Shown piece by piece: positions 46,371 through 56,256 of a DNA stretch of 64,000 bases. The first letter of the stretch is position 1. The number at the start of each line of letters is the position of its first letter. The notes under the pieces were generated by a model. That model was not told the DNA's origin. It saw nothing but the letters and a program-made list of their open reading frames with translations, and did no database searches. The DNA comes from Candidatus Endomicrobiellum devescovinae (GTDB taxonomy: Bacteria > Elusimicrobiota > Endomicrobiia > Endomicrobiales > Endomicrobiaceae): contig JAIRYK010000022.1 in NCBI GenBank assembly GCA_031267795.1, positions 124,001 to 188,000 on the forward strand, read 5' to 3'. Both the position numbers and the translations under genes were made by a program.

Positions 46371-47660
46371 TTACAGACCTTCCATACTTGAAAGTTCCAT
46401 TTGCTTCAAGAAATCTTTATTAGACTTTGAATTTAAAAGCCTTTTTCTTAACTCTTCCATAACTTCTATGGAATTCATTGAATTCATCCATTTTCTGAGT
46501 ATCCACATTTTATTTTTTTCGTCTTCATTTAAAAGAAGCTCTTCTTTTCTAGTCCCAGAACGCAAGAGATCTACAGCAGGAAACACTCTTCTATCGGCAA
46601 GCTTTCTGTCAAGATAAATTTCGCAATTGCCAGTACCTTTAAATTCTTCAAATATAACATCGTCCATTCGGCTGCCAGTTTCAACAAGAGCAGTGCCTAT
46701 TATCGTTAAGCTACCGCCTTCTTCAATGTTTCTTGCCGCACCAAAAAATCTTTTTGGTCTCTGTAAAGCATTTGAGTCTAATCCTCCTGAAAGAACTCTA
46801 CCGCTTGAAGGCATAGCCGTATTATAAGCTCTAGCAAGCCTAGTAATAGAATCCAAAAGAACCACAACATCTTTGCCGTTTTCAACCATTCTTTTAGCTT
46901 TTTCTATAACCATCTCAGAAACCTGTATGTGCCTGTCTGATGGCTCGTCAAAAGTTGAAGAAATAACCTCGCCCTTTACAGAACGTTGCATATCGGTAAC
47001 TTCTTCAGGTCTTTCGTCTATGAGCAACACCATAAGCACTATATCTGGATTATTTTCAGTAATTGCGTTAGCTATTTTCTGCAAGAGTACAGTTTTACCG
47101 CTTCTTGGAGCTGCATTAACAAGCACTCTCTGACCTTTTCCTATGGGTATCAGCATGTCAATAACTCTTGTGGACACTTCTTCTTTTTTTGTTTCAAGAA
47201 CAATCTTTTCATTAGGATATAAAGGCGTCAAATTATCAAATAAAGCTCTGTCTCTTATACCTTCTAAGTTCTCCTGTCCATTGATTGATTTAACTTGAAG
47301 CAAAGCGAAATATCTTTCAGATTGAGCTTGCGGAGGGCGAACATATCCAGCTACAGTATCGCCTTTTCTTAAAGCAAATTTCTTTATTTGAGATGGAGAA
47401 ATATAAATATCATCCGGACCTGGCAGATAGTTGTAATCAGGAGATCTCAAGAATCCAAACCCATCAGGTAAAATTTCTAAAACGCCTTCATCATAAACTA
47501 GTTTATTCTCTTTTGACTGTGCCTCAAAAATTCTAGCTATTAATTCCTGTTTTCTTAAACCTGCAACGCCGTCAAGTTTAAGATTTTTTGCTGTCTCTAT
47601 CAGCTCTGTCATTGTTAATTTAGACAAAACTGACATGTTCATAGATTTATCTTTTTCCAT
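46371..47660 (-). CDS. rho: Transcription termination factor Rho
   Basis: A 429-residue hexameric RNA helicase ending transcription. Domains: N-terminal Rho_N helix bundle, cold-shock RNA-binding fold ([17 protein letters not shown]), and the ATPase core with Walker A (P-R-S-G-K-T-V-L-L), Walker B ([10 protein letters not shown]) and Q-loop. The start at 47660 follows GAGGAGGGAG; an upstream in-frame codon at 47687 has no ribosome site. Full length. It is a single-gene unit, fitting the scarcity of clear T-tract terminators in the window. Confidence 0.95.
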   Translation of the reverse strand: MEKDKSMNMSVLSKLTMTELIETAKNLKLDGVAGLRKQELIARIFEAQSKENKLVYDEGVLEILPDGFGFLRSPDYNYLPGPDDIYISPSQIKKFALRKGDTVAGYVRPPQAQSERYFALLQVKSINGQENLEGIRDRALFDNLTPLYPNEKIVLETKKEEVSTRVIDMLIPIGKGQRVLVNAAPRSGKTVLLQKIANAITENNPDIVLMVLLIDERPEEVTDMQRSVKGEVISSTFDEPSDRHIQVSEMVIEKAKRMVENGKDVVVLLDSITRLARAYNTAMPSSGRVLSGGLDSNALQRPKRFFGAARNIEEGGSLTIIGTALVETGSRMDDVIFEEFKGTGNCEIYLDRKLADRRVFPAVDLLRSGTRKEELLLNEDEKNKMWILRKWMNSMNSIEVMEELRKRLLNSKSNKDFLKQMELSSMEGL

Positions 47661-47842
47661 TAACTCCCTCCTCGGAGTCCAAAACACTATACAACGAATT
47701 AATTAAAAGAGAATTGTAAAAAATTTTAAAGAATAGCGTAGCTTGAGTTCCATTAGCTACCACTGATTTGATTTATTTCACTTGTTATTTTTGGCTTGTG
47801 TAAAAGATATTAATACAATAACAACGTGATGGAATATTACCA

Positions 47843-48439
47843 TTATTTAAAATTAGATGTCAATAATCCGTATATATTTTCTATTTTTCTTTTCAGATCT
47901 TTTTTAGAACCTGAATTATCTACTACAAAATCTGAAAGTTTAACTTTTTCTTCCATAGGCATTTGTGAAGCTATTCTTTTTTTTATTTCATCATCATTTA
48001 AGCCGTCGCGAAGCGCCAAACGTTTAACTTGAATATCATAAGAAATTTTAATCGTAACAATTTTATCGCAAACTTTGTCTAAGCCCGTTTCAAAAAGAAG
48101 AGGAGCGTTGACAACTATAACTTCTTTTTCCGAAATTTCTTTTGAAATGGTTTCGTTTATACGAGAAATTATACGACTATGAAGAATTTCCTCAACTTTC
48201 AACTTGGAATTAACATCGGAAAAAATTATGTCAGCGAGCTTTTTCCTGTTTAAAGTCCCCTCTACAGATAAAATATCGTCTCCAAAAACCTTGGCAATCT
48301 CTTGCAAAGCCGGTTTGTCTTTGCAAGTAAGCTCTTTTGCAACAGAATCCGCATCTATACAAAATGTGCCTAACTCCTCAAAATATTTAGCACTTTCGCT
48401 TTTGCCGGAAGCAATGCCGCCTGTCAAACCTACTATCAT
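47843..48439 (-). CDS. coaE: Dephospho-CoA kinase
   Basis: About 198 residues. Last step of CoA synthesis. P-loop G-L-T-G-G-I-A-S-G-K-S at the N-terminus, D-A-D-S-V-A-K-E-L and V-V-N-A-P-L-L-F-E-T-G are conserved. The start M-I-V-G-L-T-G-G at 48439 overlaps the polA stop as ATGA, so translation is coupled; the frame also reaches 48460. Confidence 0.93.
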   Translation of the reverse strand: MIVGLTGGIASGKSESAKYFEELGTFCIDADSVAKELTCKDKPALQEIAKVFGDDILSVEGTLNRKKLADIIFSDVNSKLKVEEILHSRIISRINETISKEISEKEVIVVNAPLLFETGLDKVCDKIVTIKISYDIQVKRLALRDGLNDDEIKKRIASQMPMEEKVKLSDFVVDNSGSKKDLKRKIENIYGLLTSNFK

Positions 48440-51165
48440 ATATTTTTCATCTCTCCCCAATTATCTCCAATTTTAACATCAATAAGCAGGGGAACATCTA
48501 ATTTAACTGCATTTTCCATCTTATCTTTTACAACTGAGATTATAGCTTCCCTCTCCTCAAGAGGAACCTCAAGAAGAAGATCGTCGTGAACCTGCAAAAT
48601 CATTAAAGATTTATAGCCTTTAATTTTAAGTTCATTATATATACCTATCATTGCAATTTTTATTATATCTGCAGAACTGCCTTGAATGGGAGTATTTAAC
48701 GTCATTCTTTCGCCAGCATTTCTTACCTGAGCATTAGATGAACGAAGCTCCGGTATATATCTCACTCTCCCTGTAATAGTAGTGACATAACCGTCGTTTA
48801 AAGCCTGCTCTACTATAAGTTTCATCCAAGTTTTTACACCATTGTATTTTTCAAGGTATCCGTCAATATAGTCTTTGGCTTTAGCAACAGGTATATTTAA
48901 CTGTTTTGAAAGACCAAAAGGCGATATTCCGTAAACTATGCCAAAATTTATGGATTTCGCTGCGTTTCTCAAATTATTGGGCAAAGGTTCGGAGTTTTTT
49001 ATATTAAATATTTCTCTTGCCGTAGCGGCATGAATGTCTGCCCCTTCATTAAATGCGGCAATAAGTTTTTTATCTCTTGAAATATGAGCTAAGACCCTTA
49101 AGTCAATTTGAGAATAGTCAGCTGATATAAAAACTTTTCCCGATTCAGGAATAAATGCTTTTCTAAATTCTCTACCATAAGTAGATTTTATAGGAATATT
49201 CTGCAAATTAGGATCTGTTGAAGACAACCTTCCCGTAGCTGTTACAGCTTGGTTAAAAACTGTGTGTATTCTATCTCCATAATAAGCACAGTAATTATTT
49301 ATAGGATCTATGTATGTACTTTTTAATTTTTGAAGTTCTCTGTATTTTAAAACTTCTGAAGGAAATTCGTAAGATGAAAGTTCCAGCAAAACGCTTTCAT
49401 CCGTAGAATACCCCGTTTTCGTCTTTTTTATTATAGGAAGATTTAGTTTTTCAAACATTACGTGGGCAAGTTGCTTTGGCGAATTTATATTAAATTCTTT
49501 GTCTGATATCTTGTATATATTATTTTCAACTTGCTTTAATTCAGAGACAATTCTTTCATTAAACGTTCTCAAAAAAGAAGCGTCTATCTTTATGCCTACT
49601 ATTTCCATTTCTGAAAGAATTTCAATCAAAGGCATTTCCATATTAAAGAAAAGATTAGCAAGATTCTTTTCTTTTATTTGAGTTTCAAATATTTTGCAAA
49701 GAGCAAACTCTGCAGCCGAAAATGAGTTTGAATATTTAGCAACATGATCAATCGGCAAATCGGCAAAAGAAAATTTTTTTATGCCTTTTCCGTTAAAGTT
49801 TACACCGTCTAGTTCAAAATTTAGATATTCCTTTGATAAATTTTCAATTTTGTGGGATTTTGCTGGATCCAAACAATAAGACGCAAGCATAGTGTCAAAA
49901 TAAATATTATTTAGAACAATGTGTAGCATTTTATATATATTTCTTTCCTGCTTTAAATCATATCCGACTTTTTTTATTGTGTTAGAAGTAAAAACAGGAG
50001 AAAATACTTTCATAAATTCATCTAACGATATCTGTATAAAAGTTAAATCGTTATGCCCAATCGGAAAATAAAAAGATTTTTTATTGACGCACATAGACAC
50101 ACCGACAATTTTAGCTTTCAAAGAATCCTCATCAGACCCTATTGTCTTTAAAGAAAACTCACCCGCATCTTTTATGATACCCATAACTTCTAAAGCTCTT
50201 GCTGTAGAATTTACTATCTCAAATTTTAAACCATCTTGTGAAAAATCATTAAAGTTAAGTTCTTTATTTTCAAAGATTCTATTTGTTTTATATTCAATTT
50301 TTTGAGAATCTTTACTTTTGCCGGAATATTTGTCCACAAGGCTTTTAAATTCATACTTTTCAAAAAAAGAAACTGCTTCATCAATATCTAAATCTTTGTT
50401 TTCAAAATCATTTAATTTGTAATCTAAAGGAGCGTTAAAATTAAGCTCTATCAACTTTCTGCTAAGCTCAACATTATCTTTGCCCTGTTGCAATAATTTT
50501 CCAACCTTACCTTTTACTGAGTCTGCATTTTGCAATATATTTTTAATGGTTCCGTATTCTTTTAGAAGTTTTACAGCTGTTTTCTCGCCTATCCCTTTTA
50601 TGCCGGGCACATTATCGGTCGCATCGCCAGTCAAAGCAAAAATATCAAGCAGTTGATTTGGCTTAACACCATACTTTTCCTCAACTTTTTTTGCATCGTA
50701 CATTATGTCTTTGGAGTCATTCCAAACTAAAACATTTTCATCTTCAGTCAACTGCAATATGTCTTTGTCACCTGTTACAATTACACTTTGAACCGAGTTT
50801 TCTTTATTATGCTTTACTATTGTTGCTATTAAATCATCTGCTTCATAGCCTTGAATTTCCACTCTAGAAATATTCAATGCATCAACAGCTTCCCTTGCCA
50901 AAGGCATCTGACTGATAAGAGCTTCATCTAAAGGTTTTCTGTTAGCTTTGTATTCTTTAAATATTTCATGTCTAAAATTTTTTGAAGGATAATCAAAACA
51001 AACCGCAATATAGTCAGGAGTGAAAATGCTCTTGATTTTAAGCAACAATCTTATAAAGCCATAAACAGCGTTAACTTGTTGATTATTTGATGTGGATAAT
51101 GGAGGCAAAGCGTGATATGCTCTGTGAATGTACGCATTGCCGTCTAAAATAAAAAATTTTTTCAT
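48436..51165 (-). CDS. polA: DNA polymerase I, proofreading domain degenerate
   Basis: A 909-residue family A polymerase for gap filling and Okazaki-fragment processing. The 5'-3' exonuclease (1-290) is intact (F-F-I-L-D-G-N-A-Y, Q-G-Y-E-A-D-D, T-G-D-K-D, T-G-D-A-T-D-N-V-P). The polymerase domain has motif A A-D-Y-S-Q-I-D-L-R, motif B R-N-A-A-K-S-I-N-F-G-I-V-Y-G and motif C V-H-D-D-L-L. In the 3'-5' domain (about 320-490) the first metal motif D-x-E is replaced by L-K-T before I-G-S-D-E-D, and the later Y-x3-D position lacks the Asp, so it probably cannot proofread. It overlaps trxB and coaE by 4 bases each. Confidence 0.94.
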   Translation of the reverse strand: MKKFFILDGNAYIHRAYHALPPLSTSNNQQVNAVYGFIRLLLKIKSIFTPDYIAVCFDYPSKNFRHEIFKEYKANRKPLDEALISQMPLAREAVDALNISRVEIQGYEADDLIATIVKHNKENSVQSVIVTGDKDILQLTEDENVLVWNDSKDIMYDAKKVEEKYGVKPNQLLDIFALTGDATDNVPGIKGIGEKTAVKLLKEYGTIKNILQNADSVKGKVGKLLQQGKDNVELSRKLIELNFNAPLDYKLNDFENKDLDIDEAVSFFEKYEFKSLVDKYSGKSKDSQKIEYKTNRIFENKELNFNDFSQDGLKFEIVNSTARALEVMGIIKDAGEFSLKTIGSDEDSLKAKIVGVSMCVNKKSFYFPIGHNDLTFIQISLDEFMKVFSPVFTSNTIKKVGYDLKQERNIYKMLHIVLNNIYFDTMLASYCLDPAKSHKIENLSKEYLNFELDGVNFNGKGIKKFSFADLPIDHVAKYSNSFSAAEFALCKIFETQIKEKNLANLFFNMEMPLIEILSEMEIVGIKIDASFLRTFNERIVSELKQVENNIYKISDKEFNINSPKQLAHVMFEKLNLPIIKKTKTGYSTDESVLLELSSYEFPSEVLKYRELQKLKSTYIDPINNYCAYYGDRIHTVFNQAVTATGRLSSTDPNLQNIPIKSTYGREFRKAFIPESGKVFISADYSQIDLRVLAHISRDKKLIAAFNEGADIHAATAREIFNIKNSEPLPNNLRNAAKSINFGIVYGISPFGLSKQLNIPVAKAKDYIDGYLEKYNGVKTWMKLIVEQALNDGYVTTITGRVRYIPELRSSNAQVRNAGERMTLNTPIQGSSADIIKIAMIGIYNELKIKGYKSLMILQVHDDLLLEVPLEEREAIISVVKDKMENAVKLDVPLLIDVKIGDNWGEMKNI

Positions 51166-52070
51166 AGATTGTCTATGTAATGTCCGGCACTGACCGCCGC
51201 CTGAGCGCCATCTGAAGCCGCTGTAACAACTTGTCTAAGATGTTTTTGTCTTATATCTCCACACGCAAAAATTCCGTCAGCGGAAGCACGCATGTCTTCA
51301 TCAGTTATAATGTATCCTTGCTCATCAAAAGCTATCCCAGTAACAAGCAGAGTGTTTGGAACAAGCCCTATAAACACAAAAATCCCATCAACTTTTAAAT
51401 ATTTGTCCTGATTTGTTTCTAAATCTGTTACAGATATTTTTTCTATGCGATCTTCACCAATAATTTCCTTTGGAACCGTATTATACATAACAGATATATT
51501 CGGACAAGATAACATTCTTTCCTGCAAAATCTTTGTCGCTCTTAGCTCATTTCTTCTATGTAAAATAGTAACTTTCTTTGCAAATTTCGCTAAATATATA
51601 GACTCTTGTATTGCAGAGTCCCCTCCACCTACAACTAAAACTTCTTTCTCTCTGTAAAAAGGAGCGTCGCAGGTTGCACAAAAAGACACACCTCTGCCTA
51701 TAAATTTAGCTTCACCGGGAATGTTCATTTCTTTTACGTGGGTTCCTACAGCTATAATAACAGTTTTAGACTCGTAAACAGAATTTACAGTTACAACTTT
51801 TTTTACGGAGCCATTTTTAATTTCCGTAACTTCGTCATAAACTATTTCCGTACCAAAATCTCTTGCTTGGGTTTCAAGTTTAACAGCCAAGTCAAAACCA
51901 TTGACACCTCCGTTAAATCCAGGGTAATTTTCAAGCAAGTCAGTTACAGTCATTTGACCGCCGCAACCATTCTTCTCTATAAGCAATGTTTTAAGTCTGG
52001 CTCTTGACGAATAAATTGCAGCAGACAATCCTGCTGGACCTCCACCAACTATTATAACGTCATATACCAT
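51162..52070 (-). CDS. trxB: Thioredoxin reductase
   Basis: A 302-residue flavoprotein passing electrons from NAD(P)H to thioredoxin. FAD-binding G-G-G-P-A-G-L-S-A near residue 9, redox-active C-A-T-C near residue 133, NAD(P)-binding G-G-G-D-S-A near residue 150 and the C-terminal G-D-I-R-Q-K-H-L-R-Q. Standard low-molecular-weight type. Stop overlaps polA; it follows trxA by 21 bases, so the thioredoxin pair is one unit. Confidence 0.95.
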   Translation of the reverse strand: MVYDVIIVGGGPAGLSAAIYSSRARLKTLLIEKNGCGGQMTVTDLLENYPGFNGGVNGFDLAVKLETQARDFGTEIVYDEVTEIKNGSVKKVVTVNSVYESKTVIIAVGTHVKEMNIPGEAKFIGRGVSFCATCDAPFYREKEVLVVGGGDSAIQESIYLAKFAKKVTILHRRNELRATKILQERMLSCPNISVMYNTVPKEIIGEDRIEKISVTDLETNQDKYLKVDGIFVFIGLVPNTLLVTGIAFDEQGYIITDEDMRASADGIFACGDIRQKHLRQVVTAASDGAQAAVSAGHYIDNL

Positions 52071-52091
52071 ATTTTTTCCTTTTTTATTCCA

Positions 52092-52409
52092 TTAAAGAGC
52101 GGAATTTATAAGTTTCTCTATGTCGCCTTTAGGTCTAAATCCCACTATTTTGTTCAAAACTTCGCCGTTTTTAAATAATATTAGACACGGAATTGATGTT
52201 ATTTGAAATTTTGTGGACAAGGACATATTTTCATCAGTATTTACTTTGAATACTTTAGCTTTCCCGTTGTATTCAGAAGCAATCTCTTCAATAACAGGAG
52301 AAAGCATCTTGCAAGGACCGCACCACGGCGCCCAAAAATCAACAAGCACAGGTTTATCGGAGGATAATACTTCTTTCTCAAAATTAGTCTCGTTTATTTC
52401 AATTGCCAT
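52092..52409 (-). CDS. trxA: Thioredoxin
   Basis: A 105-residue thioredoxin with the active site W-A-P-W-C-G-P-C-K near residue 30 and the cis-proline I-T-S-I-P-C near residue 74. It reduces cytosolic disulfides and is recycled by the TrxB encoded next. AAGGAG precedes the ATG. Intact. Confidence 0.95.
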   Translation of the reverse strand: MAIEINETNFEKEVLSSDKPVLVDFWAPWCGPCKMLSPVIEEIASEYNGKAKVFKVNTDENMSLSTKFQITSIPCLILFKNGEVLNKIVGFRPKGDIEKLINSAL

Positions 52410-52430
52410 ATAAATCTCCTTATTGCAAAA

Positions 52431-53369
52431 TTAGAATTTGTCACCTATTGCCAACTGTCCGCCTTGAATAAACGACCAAGCAGACATTACAGGCTTGCTT
52501 TCAGGCTGTACTTTTGAAACTAAAATTTTACCTTTCAAACACGAAACAACAAATCCCCTGTCTTTTTCTATGGATGAAATTACTCCAAAATCTTTATTTT
52601 TAGAATCAGCGTCAAATATTTCAATGTCTATAAATTTAATTCTTTTGCCTTTAAGCACTCCTTTAGATACCACCGAATATATGCCAGGCCAAAGATACAA
52701 TCCTCTAAACTGATTATATATCTCGCCTGCCTTTTTGCTCCAGTCTAAATGCCCTTTTTCTTTTTTAAAAGATGGAGAAAAAGTTGGTTCGCCAACTTGG
52801 GGCTTGCCCGCTAGCTTGCCCGAACAAAATAATTCTAAAGTTTCGTCCATAGCTTCTATTCCCAAAGGAATAAGTTTATTAAATAAAGTTTCAGAATTAT
52901 CTTTTTCTTCTATAAAAAGTTTCTTTTGAATAAGAATATCGCCCGTATCAAGTCCTTTTTCAATATAAAAAGACGTTACTCCTGTTTCAGTCTCTCCGTT
53001 AAGCAACGCATATTGTACTGGTGCTGCCCCTCTGTACTTTGGAAGAAGGGAAAAATGAATATTGAAAGTTTTATATTTTGGCAGATTAAAAACTCTTTCA
53101 GGAATAAGCTTGCCATAAGCGACAGCTATACCAGCGTCAGCGTTAAAATTTCTTAACTCTTCAATAACTTCAGGCACAAAATTTTCAGGCTGAATAAATT
53201 TTATATTGTTTTCCAGAGAGTAAGTTTTTACCGCGGGCGGAGCAAGTTTTTGCCCTCTTAAAGAAGGCTTATCAGGCATAGTTACAACAAAAATTTCATT
53301 GGCACCAGTATGCAATGCTTCAAGATAAGTTTTAGAAATTTGAGCTGTGCCAAAAAATAAAATTTTCAC
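52431..53369 (-). CDS. fmt: Methionyl-tRNA formyltransferase
   Basis: A 312-residue enzyme that formylates initiator Met-tRNA. Catalytic N-I-H-F-S-L-L-P-K-Y-R-G-A-A-P near residue 110 and G-L-D-T-G-D-I-L near residue 145. The start is GTG 53369 (V-K-I-L-F-F-G-T), whose last bases form the TGA stop of def; AAAGG precedes it. The frame extends upstream to 53426 only through lysine-rich sequence overlapping def. The def-fmt pairing is standard. Confidence 0.94.
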   Translation of the reverse strand: MKILFFGTAQISKTYLEALHTGANEIFVVTMPDKPSLRGQKLAPPAVKTYSLENNIKFIQPENFVPEVIEELRNFNADAGIAVAYGKLIPERVFNLPKYKTFNIHFSLLPKYRGAAPVQYALLNGETETGVTSFYIEKGLDTGDILIQKKLFIEEKDNSETLFNKLIPLGIEAMDETLELFCSGKLAGKPQVGEPTFSPSFKKEKGHLDWSKKAGEIYNQFRGLYLWPGIYSVVSKGVLKGKRIKFIDIEIFDADSKNKDFGVISSIEKDRGFVVSCLKGKILVSKVQPESKPVMSAWSFIQGGQLAIGDKF

Positions 53370-53872
53370 CAGTCGCCTTTCTTTTTTCTTCTTTTTATTT
53401 CTTTTTCTATATTTTTTCTTTTCCAATCAGGGAGATAATCTATAAAAATTTTTGCGTCTAAATGGTCTATTTCGTGTTGAATCGCTCTTGCAAGAAGACC
53501 TTCAGCTTCAATTGTTTTATTTTTACCTTCTAAGTCCGTATATTCTGCCACAATATTAGAAAAACGTTTTACCTCGGCAAAAATCTCTGGAAGCGACAAA
53601 CATCCTTCTTGGTCTAATATTTTATTGCTACCAGAAGCTATTTTTGGATTTATCATAACCAGCGGCAATTTTTTATCAGGATCAACGTCAATAACACACA
53701 CCCTTAAAGAAACTCCTACTTGAGGAGCAGCCAAGCCCAAACCACGCGACGAATACATTGTTTCAAGCATATCTTCAGTAAGACGTTTTATATCTTTACT
53801 AATTTTTTGAACCAAATCTGACTTCTTTCTCAAAACAGAATCGCCGTACTTTTTTATCTCTAGCTTTGCCAT
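53366..53872 (-). CDS. def: Peptide deformylase
   Basis: A 168-residue metalloenzyme removing the N-formyl group. All three motifs are intact: G-L-G-L-A-A-P-Q-V-G, E-G-C-L-S-L-P-E and Q-H-E-I-D-H-L. The C-terminus ends in a basic stretch (R-K-N-I-E-K-E-I-K-R-R-K-K). No ribosome site is obvious before the ATG. It seems to head the def-fmt-trxA-trxB-polA-coaE run. Confidence 0.94.
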   Translation of the reverse strand: MAKLEIKKYGDSVLRKKSDLVQKISKDIKRLTEDMLETMYSSRGLGLAAPQVGVSLRVCVIDVDPDKKLPLVMINPKIASGSNKILDQEGCLSLPEIFAEVKRFSNIVAEYTDLEGKNKTIEAEGLLARAIQHEIDHLDAKIFIDYLPDWKRKNIEKEIKRRKKKGDW

Positions 53873-53891
53873 AGTGCAGCAATTTTATCAT

Positions 53892-53920
53892 TTTATCGGA
53901 AATGTTTTCAATTCTTGCAA
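53892..53920 (-). promoter_or_regulatory. Candidate def promoter
   Basis: TTGCAA (53915-53920) and GATAAA (53892-53897) with a 17-base spacer, 20 bases before the def ATG. The -10 is weak. Confidence 0.35.
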
Positions 53921-54111
53921 AGCGTGGCTTATATTTTGCCTAGTACCTGTGTTTTAGTTTAGGTTTCTCTCCCGAAAGAAAGCGTCAAGATATTTTTGAT
54001 TAACGATTGTAAGATTTACTGATTTTTGAGCAAAAACTAAAGGTAATATAAATATGCTAAAACAGACTTAAAATGCCATTTTTATATCATGTTGAGCAAT
54101 CTTTGTGTGTA

Positions 54112-54187
54112 TGGTGGGCAGTGCAGGACTTGAACCTGCGACCTCTTCCTTGTAAGGGAAATGCTCTTCCAGCTGAGCTAACTGCCC
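54112..54187 (-). tRNA. tRNA-Val (TAC)
   Basis: Cloverleaf on the minus strand. Acceptor GGGCAGT / ACTGCCC, D-arm AGCTCAGCTGGAAGAGC, anticodon loop CTTACAA (TAC), T-loop GGTTCAAGTCC, discriminator A. CCA is encoded (54112-54114). Confidence 0.96.
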
Positions 54188-54214
54188 GACGTAAATATCT
54201 AAGAGAATTTTCTT

Positions 54215-54244
54215 TAAATACCATATTTTCAGGCGCTATGTCAA
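54215..54244 (-). promoter_or_regulatory. Candidate tRNA-Val promoter
   Basis: TTGACA (54239-54244) and TATTTA (54215-54220) with an 18-base spacer, 27 bases before tRNA-Val. The -35 sits next to an inverted repeat GGCGCTA / TAGCGCC (54232-54238 and 54262-54268), which could be the obgE transcript end. Confidence 0.5.
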
Positions 54245-54291
54245 ATTTCAACGCTTTAACTTAGCGCCGTAGATAATTGCTAAAGTATATA

Positions 54292-55554
54292 TTATTTTTC
54301 AAAGATAAATTCAAAATTGCCAATTCGGACAGTATCTCCCGGTTTTGCGCCCATATTTTCAAGTTCTATTTCTAACCCCATTTTTTTGAGGATATTTTGG
54401 TAACGTCTCAAAGCTTCGTCCTCACTAAATTTTGTCATTTCTGTAAGAATTTCAACTTTTGCTCCTGTAACTACAAATACACCATCTTCATCAACATGGA
54501 TCTTAAACTCAGGTTCATAAATATATTTTTTCACAGGCACTGTTTCTATTTCTTCTTCAGGATTGAAAACGAGAGGTTTTTCAATCATTTTTACCATTTC
54601 TTTAACTAAAATTTGCACACCTTCCCCTGTCGCTGCGGAAATTTCAAATAATTTTTTGGTCTTTATATGTTTCTTAAACTTTTTAATATTTGAGGCGTCT
54701 CCAGGTAAATCAACTTTATTTAAAACTATCATGACATGCTTTTTTGCAAGATATTTGGAATATTGTTTTAATTCATTATTGATTATTTTATAGTTTTCGT
54801 AAGGATCTTTTCCATCAAAACCGCTTACGTCTATTATATGCAATAAAACTTTTGTGCGTCTTATATGTCTCAAAAACTCAAAGCCAAGACCTTTCCCCTC
54901 ATGAGCGCCTTCAATAAGACCCGGAATATCCGCTGCAACAAATGTCTTACCATTATAATCCACAACTCCAAGGTTTGGAGCTAACGTAGTAAAAGGGTAA
55001 TCTGCTATTTTAGGTCTGGCTGCAGAAATTTGCGACAATAATGTAGATTTTCCTGCATTTGGAAGACCAACAAAACCGACATCAGCTATCAAACGAAGTT
55101 CAAGATTGGCTTCGGCACATTCTCCAGGTTCGCCTTTCTCGGCAATTCTTGGAGCAGTGTGTTTGCCTGTCTTAAAAGAAGCATTCCCTCTACCGCCTCT
55201 ACCGCCTTTTACAATTAAAACCTTTTCACCGTCATTTTTTATATCAGCAAAAAGCTCGCCATTTTTAAATATTAAAGTTCCTAAAGGAACTTTAATTATT
55301 AAATCATCGCCATATTTGCCAAACTTATCGCTCGGCAATCCTTTATGTCCGTCTTCGGCTTTAAATTTAGGTCTGTAAGATAAATCTAAAAGAGTGGTTT
55401 TATGGGGATCTCCGTCAAAATAAATATCACCGCCCTTACCGCCGTTCCCACCATTGGGACCACCGTAAGGCACGTACTTCTCTCTTCTAAAAGAAATACA
55501 GCCGTCGCCACCGCGCCCGGCTGTAAGAAAAATATTAACTTTGTCTATAAACAT
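54292..55554 (-). CDS. obgE: Obg GTPase
   Basis: A 420-residue GTPase for 50S assembly and stress control. N-terminal glycine-rich Obg fold (G-G-R-G-G-D-G-C-I-S-F-R-R-E-K-Y), G domain with G-L-P-N-A-G-K-S-T near residue 165, D-I-P-G-L-I-E-G-A and N-K-V-D, then a C-terminal OCT domain (E-A-L-R-R-Y-Q-N-I-L). Complete three-domain form. It follows rpmA by 25 bases: rplU-rpmA-obgE is a classic operon. Confidence 0.95.
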   Translation of the reverse strand: MFIDKVNIFLTAGRGGDGCISFRREKYVPYGGPNGGNGGKGGDIYFDGDPHKTTLLDLSYRPKFKAEDGHKGLPSDKFGKYGDDLIIKVPLGTLIFKNGELFADIKNDGEKVLIVKGGRGGRGNASFKTGKHTAPRIAEKGEPGECAEANLELRLIADVGFVGLPNAGKSTLLSQISAARPKIADYPFTTLAPNLGVVDYNGKTFVAADIPGLIEGAHEGKGLGFEFLRHIRRTKVLLHIIDVSGFDGKDPYENYKIINNELKQYSKYLAKKHVMIVLNKVDLPGDASNIKKFKKHIKTKKLFEISAATGEGVQILVKEMVKMIEKPLVFNPEEEIETVPVKKYIYEPEFKIHVDEDGVFVVTGAKVEILTEMTKFSEDEALRRYQNILKKMGLEIELENMGAKPGDTVRIGNFEFIFEK

Positions 55555-55579
55555 TTAGGCAATAACCCCTAAATTTTTA

Positions 55580-55828
55580 CTATTCCACATTTACATAGCA
55601 TCTGTCACCTGATTTTCTAACAAACTTAACAGTTCCTGCAACTTTAGCAAAAATAGTGTTGTCTTTTCCCATACCTACATTTACTCCGGGATGGTACTTA
55701 GTCCCTCTCTGTCGTACTATTATCGCTCCAGCTTGAGCTTTTTGATCTCCGTATATCTTTACGCCTAACCTTTGACCATGCGAATCACGACCATTGGTGG
55801 ACGATCCTTGCGCTTTTACATGTGCCAT
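55580..55828 (-). CDS. rpmA: Ribosomal protein L27
   Basis: An 82-residue L27 of the 50S subunit. It starts [16 protein letters not shown] and keeps G-Q-R-L-G-V-K and [17 protein letters not shown]. The N-terminus is of the kind that begins directly near the peptidyl-transferase centre, without a cleaved extension. Confidence 0.95.
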   Translation of the reverse strand: MAHVKAQGSSTNGRDSHGQRLGVKIYGDQKAQAGAIIVRQRGTKYHPGVNVGMGKDNTIFAKVAGTVKFVRKSGDRCYVNVE

Positions 55829-55851
55829 TTTACTGTCTCCTAAAAATTTAC

Positions 55852-56166
55852 TTAAGCGTCAATCTTTGTAACTTTGATTTCAGTTACATACTGACGATGC
55901 CCCTGAAGCTTTTTATAACCTTTTTTTGGCTTTCTTTTGAATACCAACACTTTAGGTGCTCTCTTTTGAGCTACTACGGTAGCCACGACTTTAGCGCCTT
56001 CAACTATAGGTTTTCCAACCGTTGCTTTATCGCCATCAGCAAACAAAAGAACTTGGTCAAGAATTACTTCCTGACCTACTTCAGCTTCATTAAGCTTTTC
56101 TACTACTAAACTTAACCCTTCCTCTACTTTGTACTGCTTTCCACCTGTTTTAATTATTGCATACAT
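55852..56166 (-). CDS. rplU: Ribosomal protein L21
   Basis: A 104-residue L21 of the 50S subunit: [14 protein letters not shown] at the N-terminus and [16 protein letters not shown] near the end. AAAGGAG precedes the ATG. It is first in rplU-rpmA-obgE, with a clear promoter just upstream. Confidence 0.96.
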   Translation of the reverse strand: MYAIIKTGGKQYKVEEGLSLVVEKLNEAEVGQEVILDQVLLFADGDKATVGKPIVEGAKVVATVVAQKRAPKVLVFKRKPKKGYKKLQGHRQYVTEIKVTKIDA

Positions 56167-56167
56167 T

Positions 56168-56223
56168 TTGACTCACTCCTTTCTAGAGTGTATAATATAC
56201 AACAATTTATAAAAACTTGTCAA
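56168..56223. promoter_or_regulatory. Overlapping divergent promoters of rplU and aspC
   Basis: Plus strand (aspC): TTGACT 56168-56173, 17-base spacer, TATAAT 56191-56196. Minus strand (rplU): TTGACA 56218-56223, 18-base spacer, TATATT 56194-56199. The two -10 boxes overlap by three bases, so the polymerases would compete. The aspC -35 lies inside the rplU leader. Confidence 0.7.
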
Positions 56224-56256
56224 ACATGTATCTTTATCTTTTTAAAGGAGCATTTC

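Noticed and set aside
56188-56256. Longer AspC N-terminus starting at 56188
   Set aside because: It overlaps the promoter. The GTG at 56257 has a clear ribosome site and matches the family start.
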